NCBI GenBank assembly: GCA_036897625.1
Contig: JAYMTA010001384.1
Span: forward strand, 1 to 20,257
DNA length: 20,257 nucleotides
Source: Pelargonium cotyledonis
Lineage: Eukaryota; Streptophyta; Magnoliopsida; Geraniales; Geraniaceae
Direction of reading: 5' to 3'
Part shown: positions 10,501-19,693 of the stretch, in pieces
Numbering within the stretch: position 1 is the first letter of the stretch
How the letters are laid out: every line of letters starts with the position of its first letter
Notes under the pieces: generated by a model
The model's input: only the letters and a program-made list of their open reading frames with translations
Told to the model about the DNA's origin: nothing
Database searches by the model: none
Made by a program: the position numbers and the translations under genes

Positions 10501-11873
10501 ACAGAGTGGTGAAATGCTTCAGCTGCTTTTAGATACAGTAGGTCCTTGATATTGTTCTATGACATGATTTTCTACCAATTTGTGTCACTTATATCCACGT
10601 ATAGAAGGTTGACATTATTTCCCTGGCATATCCCCGTAATTAATTGCTTGATACCTTTTCTATTGTATTATTCTCCTTCTAAGCTTTTCAAGATTTTCAT
10701 TGTAGCTTCCACAGTGTTAACAGTTTCACACAACCACGTATTGTTTTTCCTTCATTATTCTGCATCATGTACTTTGCTTTGATAAAATTCTGTATCACTC
10801 GACTAAGTGTGCCTATTTTGTTCAGGGAAACCAAGTCAGATTTTGAAGATTCCTTCCCCTGTTCAACGAGGACCAGAAGCTGATAAGTCATCATCTCATG
10901 TCCTGATATCAAACATCAGTGCTAAAACTTCAAACCCAACCACAACTTCCGGTGTACAAGCTGAACCGAGTAGAGGTGAAACGTCTACAAAATTATCATA
11001 TATCCTAATTATCATGCATGCTAACTGTTAATTTATCACACATTGGAAGTATGTGAAATCTGTCGTCACATGATATACTAGTTGGGCTCTGCACCTAACA
11101 GCTTAAGCTTTTGGGTTGGAGTCAAGTTTAACACTAACCATTAATGTCTACATACCTTATGCTCATGAGATTGTAAAGCTGTCATGTTTCCCATCTCTTG
11201 CATTTAACCGAGTTCATAGTCACACATTTGACTAGTCATAGTAATATTTTTCTTAGCTGTCAACTCCTAGTGGGGTTGGTCAGGAGCCTGTATTGTTTGA
11301 TGTGAACTCTTATTTTATATCCTAGATAGAATGCTGCTATATGTAGTTTTTATTGTCTGGTTATTCCTAGATTTGCCGGGGTAGCTTGTAGTACATTCTT
11401 AATCTTTTAATTGTGGCGTGAAATTGAAAACATTGTGCATATGCACATTTGCATTAGGCCACTAGTTGCACCAAACTATGGGTACAGAACACGGACTGCT
11501 GAGTTTTCAACAGTGTATCAATCTCCCCTTGTACTCCTTATAATTAGCATTACATGGTTTCACGTCTTAATTGTTGTGTTGTGTATTGATGGCAGAAAAA
11601 TATATTCAATCTCCAGGAGGAGCAGATACCACGAGAAATGGAGGCAGCCCATCCTCTGATGAATCATTGCTGTCTGCCCCTTCACTCTCCGAATGCTTTG
11701 ATAGTTTGAAAATCAGCTGTAGCACTGAGCCACCAGCTAAAAGGGGTACCCACTGGAGAAGTGTTTTTGTTTTGCCGCGCACACTGAACATGGCCATTCC
11801 TGATGATTGTCCTGTGCTGCCAATCAGTGATGATGATTGGGTTGCCATGGAGCTCAGAGGCAACCGAGCCTGA
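1559..11873 (+). CDS. Double-stranded-RNA-binding protein with three dsRBDs (DRB/HYL1-like), eight exons
   Basis: Inferred exons: 1559-1820, 3082-3198, 3317-3433, 4971-5108, 9172-9407, 9532-9751, 10826-10975, 11596-11873. They total 1518 bp, 505 codons plus TGA, with phases consistent throughout. dsRBD1 (residues 1-70) starts MYKSKLQELCQR and has the EGPDHNPRF loop. A linker of about 145 residues follows. dsRBD2 (about 216-287) starts MYKNQLQTYAQK; dsRBD3 (about 295-363) starts LYKNLLQEMAQR. The second-helix lysine motif is best kept in dsRBD3 (AKTKKQAE) and is weaker in dsRBD1 (SSKQAQ) and dsRBD2 (TLKEAE). The last about 140 residues are low in recognised domains and end near LPISDDDWVAMEL. 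Plant DRB proteins bind dsRNA and partner Dicer-like enzymes in small-RNA biogenesis; that role here is inferred from family. Arabidopsis HYL1 and DRB4 have two dsRBDs, so three is notable. The ATG at 1559 fits the usual N-terminus. An extra small exon in intron 4 cannot be excluded. Confidence 0.85.
1821..3081 (+). other. DRB-like intron 1
   Basis: This intron of 1261 bp starts GTAACA and ends TTGCAG, in phase 1. It is AT-rich and contains a (TTG)5 microsatellite at 2931-2945. I see no coding domain or clear mobile element in it. Confidence 0.75.
3082..3433 (+). repeat. Tandemly duplicated exons 2 and 3 of the DRB-like gene
   Basis: Exon 2 (3082-3198) and exon 3 (3317-3433) are each exactly 117 bp, each phase 1 to phase 1, separated by a 118-bp intron. 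Each encodes 39 residues and 22 of 39 match. Shared segments include GATT/SATT near the start, LPPHME versus LPPYME in the middle, and an identical KDTGVS end. The unit lies in the linker between dsRBD1 and dsRBD2. Because both exons are symmetric, either can be skipped without breaking the frame. Confidence 0.9.
3434..4970 (+). other. DRB-like intron 3
   Basis: This intron of 1537 bp starts GTATTT and ends CATGCAG. It hosts a TRIM-like element at about 4287-4618. The remaining sequence is AT-rich and I recognise nothing else in it. Confidence 0.75.
4287..4618 (+). mobile_element. Decayed TRIM-like short LTR retroelement
   Basis: Two related direct repeats of about 77 bp, both starting TGTTGA, lie at 4287-4364 and about 4541-4616. 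Their inner halves match well: gagctacatgtaatggtgga against gagcgacatacaatggtaga, then aagtgaaa followed by related sequence. Right after the first repeat, at 4365, TGGTATGAAAGC resembles the initiator-Met tRNA primer-binding site TGGTATCAGAGC. A purine-rich stretch (gaagaggagtg, 4501-4511) lies before the second repeat, where a polypurine tract is expected. No protein is encoded between them. This layout fits a terminal-repeat retrotransposon in miniature. I could not define a target duplication, and the copy is old. Confidence 0.55.
4971..5108 (+). other. DRB-like exon 4, probable diverged third copy of the exon 2/3 unit
   Basis: The exon is 138 bp (46 codons), phase 1 to phase 1 like exons 2 and 3. 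Its start (TTTTCAAGTGC) and middle (TATATTTGCCACCAG) resemble exon 3 (TTTTGAGTGCC and ATATTTGCCGCCA), and the first about 85 bp of the following intron resemble the start of intron 2. The middle match is in a different reading frame: the used frame reads SIFATRG, while the neighbouring frame reads VYLPPEGY, close to GYLPPYME of exon 3. Confidence 0.65.
6091..7357. mobile_element. Non-autonomous DNA transposon with long terminal inverted repeats
   Basis: The left arm (6091 to about 6246) is the inverted complement of the right arm (about 7188-7357). The outer 81 bp of the arms differ at about 8 positions, including exact blocks ttaaactatttttcaaat and tttacaatttgctatcca. An inner block (agtttgttgttgatg) also matches. 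The element is 1267 bp and encodes no transposase. Its middle (about 6420-6950) is clearly more GC-rich than its AT-rich surroundings. Long arms suggest a Mutator-like or foldback type, but no clear 9-bp target duplication flanks it; only a possible ATAT on both sides is seen, so the superfamily is unsettled. Confidence 0.8.
7697..8520. mobile_element. Non-autonomous Mutator-like element with 9-bp target duplication
   Basis: Left arm 7697-7821 and right arm 8396-8520 are inverted repeats of about 125 bp. The tips are GGGATAATTGCA and, read inward from the right, GGAATAATTGCA; both arms share TGCACATAGCT and end in CGGTGTTAAG. The flanks are TAAATCATA (7688-7696) and TAAATAATA (8521-8529), matching at 8 of 9 bases, as expected for the 9-bp duplication made by Mutator-like transposases. 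The 574-bp centre is very AT-rich, has no transposase, and holds a 15-nt direct repeat (tcaagaaatttttga at 8168 and 8326). Confidence 0.85.
9408..9531 (+). other. DRB-like intron 5, probable GC-AG intron
   Basis: dsRBD2 and dsRBD3 must be joined in phase 0. The dsRBD2 reading frame runs to GHQE and soon meets a stop, and nearby GT sites (9412, 9430) leave the wrong phase. The only donor that keeps the frame is CAAGAG|GCTAGT at 9408, with acceptor TTTCAG before 9532. The joined protein reads GHQEEDPGLYKN, as expected for the family. GC donors are a known minority class of plant introns. Confidence 0.7.
9752..10825 (+). other. DRB-like intron 6
   Basis: This intron of 1074 bp starts GTATGT and ends GTTCAG, in phase 1, just after the last helix of dsRBD3. 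I recognise no element or gene inside it. Confidence 0.75.
10976..11595 (+). other. DRB-like intron 7
   Basis: This intron of 620 bp starts GTGAAA and ends TGGCAG, in phase 1. Nothing is recognised inside it. Confidence 0.7.
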
Positions 11874-11991
11874 GACTATCAGTTGACATTTTTTACTAGG
11901 TACTAATGAGTCTGTGAAACTAGCAAGCAGGTAGTGGGTGCTGTTATGTGTAAAAGTTGCAAAATGTTTGACACAACATTTATGTCTAAAA

Positions 11992-11997
11992 AATAAA
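11992..11997 (+). terminator. Candidate poly(A) signal of the DRB-like gene
   Basis: AATAAA lies about 120 bp after the TGA, in an AT-rich stretch, at a normal distance for a plant 3' UTR. Plant poly(A) signals are loose, so the real cleavage site may differ. Confidence 0.5.
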
Positions 11998-13386
11998 TCA
12001 TATCCTATATACTGGCATTGCCTTGCTATTAACGGTATACCATATGGGTTTGCATTGATCCTATTAGTACTGGGAAATATGTCGGGCAATGCTGGCCACG
12101 AACCGGGATAAACTGTAACATGTTTCGTGACATTTGAAAACTAGGAAGAGAAATATTTTACCAAATGCTGAGAAGTGAGCCCAGGAAACAAGATCTTGAA
12201 CAAGGCTTGCGATCCATTTTTGTTTTCTTTCTCAACTTCTCATCAAATCTTTTATGATTTGCTTTGAAAAAAAATTTGTTGACTCAGATTTCTGTGACCA
12301 ATCAACCTTTCTCCTTGTGTATATTTATCTGTTCTGTTATGTTTTAACTTTAAACAAAGTTTGGGTGTTCTCTTTTTGTTAGCTCCAGATCCAGAAAATC
12401 AGAGGTTAAGAGAGAAAAAAAAAGTTCTGATTGCTTATGTGGATGGATGATGTGGTGATTGGAGCTGATTGGTTTGGTGATTTGGCATTTTATGTTACGT
12501 GATAGTTATAAACCTGTTACAACATGTCACACTACTGGAAAACAAAAACAAAACAAAACGGCAAGAGCTCAAAACAAGCAGAAATCCTGTTCAAGAAGTC
12601 TCGTACTATTTAACCCTTTAAAAAAAAATTCAAATATATTTCATTTCATGGGTATCATTGTCCTAAAATGTGTTGCAAAATAAAATAAGGTCTTTATCTA
12701 AACTGAAACTTGGCTGCATCAACAGTATAGAAAAGGCTTTTCTTTTTGTATAAATAATACTACTTGACACTTGTATAGTATTGGATAAACATGTAAACTG
12801 AGATTTCTTACAAGAACTTGAACTAGCAGCAGCATTTACATGAAGAAGTTGCCAGTATAAATCTGTATCACTTTACTCACTCTCAGTTATCAGTCTGCAC
12901 AAAATGGATAGGTGAAGAATTAGATTGAATACTAAATTGCAATTCTATTCAAAGCTACCAAAACAAAAGGTATTCGAAAAGACTACGTCTCATAGAGAAT
13001 TTGCTTACTAATATTGCTTAGATGAACATAATCAAAATGTCAGTACCATATATGGGATATCAATAGCAAATTAAGGATGATATTATAACACATTAAAATA
13101 ATTTGGGATGTCATGCCAGAACATTACGACCGAGAAAATAGTAGAGAGCTCAATGAGATAGGTCACTAAGAATAGTAGCGGAACCATGAGTAGAAAAGGG
13201 TGCCCTACCTCCAAAGAGGATAATATCTCCACTTTGTCCATTATAATTTCTACATCATCAGTTCATATGTTACTTTCATAATGCTCAAGTGTAAATGAAG
13301 CAATCATTGAATATAGCTCTTAATATCATGACTAAAGGAAGGAACTTCATTTTGTTTGACTGATAGACTATCTCAATTATACAATA
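11998..13386. other. Convergent intergenic region, no gene recognised
   Basis: The two genes point toward each other and their stop codons are 1742 bp apart. The sequence is AT-rich, and short open frames here (for example 12459-12683) have no recognised domain or codon character. It should hold both 3' UTRs. Confidence 0.6.
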
Positions 13387-13392
13387 TTTATT
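13387..13392 (-). terminator. Candidate poly(A) signal of the RRM gene
   Basis: TTTATT on the plus strand is AATAAA on the minus strand, about 224 bp after the inferred stop of the RRM gene. It is the best match seen, but plant signals vary. Confidence 0.4.
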
Positions 13393-13615
13393 GAGGTCTG
13401 ACTGTTAATAATAAAGGTTTTAAAGATTGAAATGAAAGACATGCTCAAATTTATATGAATGAAGGGATGCATTGCTATATTTAAATGCATTGAAAAACAA
13501 GAGAATGCATCATTTAAGTGCATTGAACCTTTGCAGGGATATCATTGGTGTAGTCTGAAACAGTGGATTTACTTAATGTAATATGTTGCCAAATGCTATC
13601 ATTATAAAAGATTAG

Positions 13616-16600
13616 CTAAGGGGAGTGCAATATCAACTCACATCTATAGTGCCTGTACTGCAGCAGACGACTACTTTCATGGTACGGAGCTTCTTGTCTC
13701 TGCCAAAAAAAATTAACAGTCAGAGATTAGAACAGGAGTTGATACATAAAATTCTCAAGGATCACATAAATAATGTGGATGCAAAATAGCTTCTCTTGAT
13801 GTGGAAATAAGAGATGTGAATTCACATCTCTTGAACTGGAAGTGATTGAATTATTAATTCAAGATGAGGGTCATCATATGCACGGCAATAATGTATCTTT
13901 CAGGTTTCAAAGTTTCTCCAAGTTCGTAAATCTATCGCTTCGGTTGCAACAATCCATATCTAGAACTTAAAGTTTTACAGTAAAACAAGGGCCTTTTAGA
14001 GCAAATGAATACTTGATTGGCATGTGAATATGATCACGACATAAGAAATATTACTCCAATACTATAATTACCAATCATAAGTGGCATGTGTATTTTTCCT
14101 ATAATATGTAGCATAACATAAAACTAACCATGCTTCCCGTATTAACAATTTCCACGTTAAATCTTATCCAAATTGCAATTATCTCTTTGGTTGTCATACA
14201 CATTTCCCTATTATATGCACTAAACACAGGTATTCAAGCATTTAAATCCCATACCTGGAATCCATTTGAATAGCCTGTTTGCCCATAATCTGACAACAAA
14301 AGCAACGGGGGAAAAGGAAAACTGTCATTAGCTCCTGCTGTTGCTGATAATATGTTATAAATGTATATCCAACACCTTGGGAAAAAGTACTACAATCAAC
14401 GACAGCAATATAAACACCACATCTCAGCTAACCTGATGTAGACATTGATCCTTGTTGGTGATAATAGACTCTTGAAGTCAACCCAACACCTTCGGACAAT
14501 GTTCTGCAATCAATGAAGCTCAGATAAACTTGTAAATAACAAAATAAATTACCCACACACATTAACTAATGGCTAATGATTACATAATATAATGCACTGT
14601 TTAAAAGACTTTGCCTAGTAAGTAGTGAACTCCAGCTAGATTTCTGTGTTACACATCAAAGAGTGCAATCCAAGTGAATCTACATATCAGGCTGCATCTT
14701 GGAGCACTGTTACAGAGGTTTCAACCTATTACTCATTATGTTAAGCTCCTCAGAGTCTACCACTCAAACCATAGCATCCATGTAATGATATCTCGTCAGT
14801 TTTAATAGTACTTTTGAAATGTAGTTATACATTTGTGTTCTAATTAATACAGCATCTATACTGATTCTATTTACAAACAGAGACTAAAAACTTTATAATT
14901 TTATATGGACAAGCAATATACCAGTGTACTAATTTATGTAGACAGGTATTCTCAACACTCACACTAGTAAGGTATTATAATTATTAAACATTAAAAGAAA
15001 AAAAACTTTTAACCAGTGTGTTCGCCTATTAAGAAATACATGTCAGAAAATTAAGAGCAGTAAAAATTTATACCTTGGGCTTGCAACTGGATAAGATCTT
15101 TCCATACACAAATGAGGGTTCCCCCAGGGACCTGGATAGATTGGTTCATCTCCCTGCATGAGCAGAGAAGTTGAGTCCATTTGGAAAAACATGCATCTCA
15201 TAAAAGTTTGTACAGAAATCAATCTAATATATTACCAGAGCAGACTATGGACGCTTCCTTCCGGGCAGGGAATAGAGATAATCCGCACTGGAAGAACCTT
15301 CTCCTTAAAATAGGAATTATTAAGAACCATTTACCATGGCAATTTCCCCTAGTTACTCTAGTTAGCTTACCATAATTGTGAATCTGCGATTCTTTATTCC
15401 ATAAATTATACAAAAGGAGAAAAAATCTACAAGGGTTTCTAAGATTCATAATGGGTGTATATATACATATACTCATGCATGGATTTTTTTGACATGCATG
15501 CTACAAAGCAACATTATGAAGAACAACATTAACAGATACATCAAAAAACTCAATATACGTAACACTATAAATAGACAATTACTGGATACCTGTGCCAAAT
15601 ATCCTTTGTGACTCTCTCCATGTAGCCTGCTCTCTTAAGAGTTGCACGAGTTCGTCATTCGTAGAAGGCCTCCTATCGCTTCTTCCATCACTATGATTAC
15701 TTCTAATATATACTCCTTCATTCCTTGAGTGATTTGGATTCCCAACACCTGAATAAAAATAGATTACCTCTTTAATTGAAATTCAAACAAATTTCTTTAA
15801 TCGATAGTATGCAGAAACATGAACTACTAGTGAGAAAGGAATATAATGGGGGACTACCGATTCTGAGTGCAGAATTCAAATAAACAACATTTATCTAAAT
15901 ACATTTACACAATTACACCCTCAAACTACACACCATTTAACAATTTCATTCTCCAAGTATGAACCAGTTGCAACACTCTAAACAAGTATGTGGTCACAGG
16001 AAAAGCTCTATCGAAGTTTACTTAGAGACCATATAGGTCCATATATATGATGCTAATGGCAAAATATTTGCATATAATAATTACAAGTATAACTCCAAGG
16101 CTCCATTTATTGCTGAGAAAATACTTCTCAGGAAATGTTTTCATATACCAATCAAATAATGGAAAACAAACATTTTTATGGAAGTTGCTTTTCCAAGAGA
16201 ATATTTTCCAATCAGTAAGATATTTACCATGAAATAAACAGATCCCTAATAATCTGTTACTCTCTTTCTTTCTGTATTAAAAATACAATTCTCTGATGTC
16301 TCCATTTTCATCATTTTATATTTAGAGGTTGAAGTATAGTCATGATTGAAAGAGGAATATAAAACTCACGTTGAATTGTCTTCGGCTTCTCTTTGGAAAT
16401 TTCCTTATGGAGTGGAATTGATGGTCTCTTAGTTGACCTGCTCTTAGGTACAGGATTTGCTAGAGATACTTTCACATTTACCTAAAAAATCACCACTATA
16501 CAAATTATTCATGTTCGAATTTATCCAAGTGAATTAACAACTTCGCAACCCTTATATGAAAAAGCAGAACCTTGGACCCCTCGTCACACAGTGTCTCATT

Positions 16601-19600
16601 ATTGAATGACTCAATGCATGCAAGGGCAGCCTCACGAGTTGCAAAGTTGATAAATGCAAAGTCCTTTCTCCTTGGAGAGCGTAGGCTCCGAGCATGAACA
16701 ACATTTTCAATCTCCCCAAACATTTCAAAATAATGTTTTACCTTCTCGTCATCCCAAGAAGAAGGTAAAGATTCTGCATAAACTGATTTCACCTACACAG
16801 GCCAGATAAGTGAACCATAAATATGTGTAAGCAAGGCTCAGTGGTAAAATGCTACCTATTATGAGGGCAAAGGAGAAATCTAATCTATATCCCAATGTCC
16901 ACGCAAAAGTAAACTTCGTGCTGAATATATAATTATAGATATTAAGAGTTTTATATTGCCAGACCTTGAGCATCTCTTCTTCATCTGGCTCACTCAAGGG
17001 TTCAGCCCAAGATACTTTCATATTATGAAGCTTCCCAGAAACATCTTTCTTTTGAAGTTTCTTGAAAGCATTTTGAGCATCTTTGCTAGTTTGAAATTCT
17101 AAGAACGCGAACCCACGGTTATTATCAACATTAGCAGGATCAAGCATGACAGTGACTTTATCCAACTTCTCAATTCCAATTTCTTTCAACAGTTTAATAA
17201 CCTGCCCAGAAGAAAAAATTCTTTTTCAGAGACAAAATTTTAACATTGGTGAATAACTTTATTAAATCAATGTATAAAAATCGTACATCTTCATTCTTCC
17301 ATTTCTTGTCGATGTTACTGATAAATAATGTGTCGTTGCCCTCAACAGGTGCTGCGCTACACTGCTTCCCAAATATCTTTGGTTGAAATTCACAAAGAAA
17401 ATGTTGAATTAAAAGTGAGTGAGTATTAACTATGAAGATAATATTCTGATTTGTATGGAAGTACTGATACCAAACTATGCAGGAGAACAAAATTTACAAT
17501 TCTGAAAAACAGCCAAAAATAGAACATGCAAATCAAGATTGAGAAAAATGGTACATGTGAGATGTCAAAACGTGATGAAGATATTTACACTTATTTGTAT
17601 GTACTCGTGACTCCACTATATTAAAAATTCTAGCATGTCAAAGATCCACATTGAAGGGGAAGACATCAAGAGATATTATTGTATTCAAGACCTATCCAGA
17701 GAAATAAATAAACAAATAATGCATAACTTAGATCAGCTAATAATAATCTTTTAACGTGTGATATCAATTACAGAACTGTACATTAAGTATTTTATTACAA
17801 GTGCAGCCCTGGAGATGAAATAGCATTTCCTAAGAATACAACTATATTTCATTTATATCCTATAGGAATAGTAATACTGAGATAATTTGTGTGGATAACT
17901 CACAAAGGGCAAGGCCCATTCACAGTACAAAGAGATCAATCAAGATCCCTAGAAAATTATAATCAAATCCCTAATTCACACAGGTACCTAAATTACAGAG
18001 TTGTTCTAACAGGTATAAAATTAAAAATAAATTAACCAAAGGAAAAAAGAAGCACACCTATATAAATGCATGGTAAAATTCATCAATTTGAATCATATAG
18101 TCCTCTGGTACATTAATTTGTTAGCTTTTTGACAAACTAATACGAAGCTGAAAGTTTCTCCCCAGTTCATATGAATTTTTATTGGGTATTTAGGTCTGAA
18201 TCCGAAACCTTCTGTAGCAACATCCCATACCATATGAGGCTTATAAATAGTGTATTAATGATACTGTCCAAAGAAACAGAATGTCCGCTTATGACTAATG
18301 ACAGGCCATCACAAGGAGCATGCAACACCATTATGAATTTGATTTTTCCAAATTTCATGCACTTCACAAATTCAAATAGGTTACAAATAACGATAACAGA
18401 CCACATCAAATTTACCTCGACTTTGCTGTACTTCTCTAAAGCCTGTTTAGCATCATCTGCTGAAGCGTATCGCACAAACGCATAACCCTTATTCTTCCCA
18501 GTACTGTTATTCATCAGCAATCGTACCTCCACAATTTCACCCACTTCCTCAAAAACTTTCCTGATATCTCTCTCTTTTGCATCCTTTTCCAACCCACCTA
18601 TGAAAATCTCTGTTTTCCCCCTCCTCCTTCGCTCTAATGCCTCCATTTCTCCACTTAAAATCACCCCTACTGTACCCTTTTCATCCTTCCCGTACAAACT
18701 ACCTTGATCACACTTACCAATATCTTCACAGATCCCCGCATTTCCTCCACAGCCAAACTCTACATTATCCATCACACATCCACCATTCCTATCCTCACCT
18801 AAAACCATATTTGGCGCTTCCTTTCCTAGTTTTGGATTCTCAACTTCCATTTGAACAACACCTGAAAAATTGAGTTCACCAGATGCAGAATCAGGCTTCT
18901 CCGCCACATCTCCAACATTTTGAGCTATTTGTTCTTCAGCAGCTTCAAAGCTTTTTGTTTTTTCAATCTCCATTTCAACTACACTAGAAGAAACAGGGTT
19001 TCCAGCTTCTAGCACTGATATACCAGGATTTCCAACTTCCCTTGGAGCAGAAACCATAGATTCACTGTTTCTAGCTCCACAGTCCTTTACAGTGTCCAAA
19101 GAGTTAGCATTTCCGTCATGTTTTACAGCATTTTGGTGCTCCAATTCTTTATTCTTACAACCAACCAGACCATCTATCATCCTTTTGGGCACTTTCTTCT
19201 TCACCAGCTTCTTCACTACCTTCCTCACCACATGCTTTACTGTAACAGTTCCCTCCCCGCTCACTCCCTTACCTTCCTCACCATTCTCGGGGACTGAAGC
19301 TCCGGCAATGCTGCCAATCACACGGCCACTTCCTTCAACAGTATCCATCGCAAAAGCATCAACTGAATTGGACGGGCCTTTCTTCTCCGGGATACATTTC
19401 TCCTCCCTTCCATCTGACACCACCTCCGCAGATAGGGTTCCGATCGAAGTGATAGAAAGATCGGCCTTCTCGGCTGGGGTTTCGCACGCAACGACGACCC
19501 GCTCCTCAGTTGTCACTTCAATTTTAGGGACAGACTCCTCAATTAGAGGCGTGGGTCTCGCATTGTCAATTGGCGAGGAAGCATTTGCTAGATCGGCGGC

Positions 19601-19693
19601 GGACAGGGGTGTCGTTTGGGCGGCGCGTAGGACGGCGGCTCTGGTGACGCGTCTGGGACGAGGGCCTGGGACGGTGGCTCTCTTGGGAGGCAT
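13616..19693 (-). CDS. Three-RRM nuclear RNA-binding protein, hnRNP R/Q-like, ten exons
   Basis: Exons on the minus strand: 19693-18416, 17376-17287, 17201-16965, 16792-16571, 16481-16370, 15748-15590, 15149-15074, 14503-14433, 14289-14255, 13699-13616; total 2364 bp, 787 codons plus TAG. The start MPPKRATVPG is the first in-frame ATG. Residues 1-360 are low-complexity and acidic with one basic block (about 152-171, VVRKVVKKLVKKK), a likely nuclear signal. RRM1 (about 361-436) has IFIGGL and KGYAFVRY; RRM2 (442-525) has LFISNI and RGFAFLEF; RRM3 (538-620) has VYAESL and KDFAFINF. The C-terminus is rich in R, S, G and Y. This layout matches plant hnRNP R/Q-like proteins; I recall the Arabidopsis relative At2g44710 as close in layout and size. 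RRM1 is split between exons 1 and 2, RRM2 between exons 2 and 3. The last residues are less certain. Confidence 0.85.
13700..14254 (-). other. RRM gene intron 9
   Basis: This intron of 555 bp starts GTATGG and ends TGGCAG, in phase 0. It is AT-rich and nothing is recognised inside it. Confidence 0.65.
14504..15073 (-). other. RRM gene intron 7
   Basis: This intron of 570 bp starts GTATAA and ends TTGCAG, in phase 2. Nothing is recognised inside it. Confidence 0.65.
15150..15589 (-). other. RRM gene intron 6, with two possible acceptors
   Basis: The donor is GGCACAG|GTATCC. Two AGs lie 4 nt apart on the minus strand (CAG then GGGAG, exon starts 15153 or 15149). Only the second keeps the frame, giving FGTDEPIYPGPWG; the first makes an immediate stop. 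Intron length is 440 bp with the second acceptor. Confidence 0.65.
15749..16369 (-). other. RRM gene intron 5
   Basis: This intron of 621 bp starts GTGAGT and ends ATTCAG, in phase 1. It contains a probable hAT-like MITE at about 16097-16248; the rest is AT-rich without recognised features. Confidence 0.65.
16097..16248. mobile_element. Probable hAT-like MITE
   Basis: The two ends are imperfect inverted repeats: AGGCTCCATTTATTGC from about 16098 and, read from the other end, AGGGATCTGTTTATTTC from about 16248. The interior has repeated GGAAAATATT and GGAAATGTTTTC type blocks. This matches a common small plant MITE type that begins with GGGTCCGTTTGTTTC. It is about 150 bp with no coding capacity. 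I could not confirm an 8-bp target duplication. Confidence 0.5.
17377..18415 (-). other. RRM gene intron 1
   Basis: This intron of 1039 bp starts GTAAAT and ends CCAAAG, in phase 0, and interrupts RRM1 before its last strand. The acceptor is atypical in having AAAG, but it gives KVE joined to IFGKQCSAAP and a phase-consistent model. Nothing else is recognised inside it. Confidence 0.7.

Noticed and set aside
11682..12089. Open frame of 135 codons on the minus strand over the DRB 3' end
   Set aside because: Antisense to the last DRB exon, with no domain or splice support.
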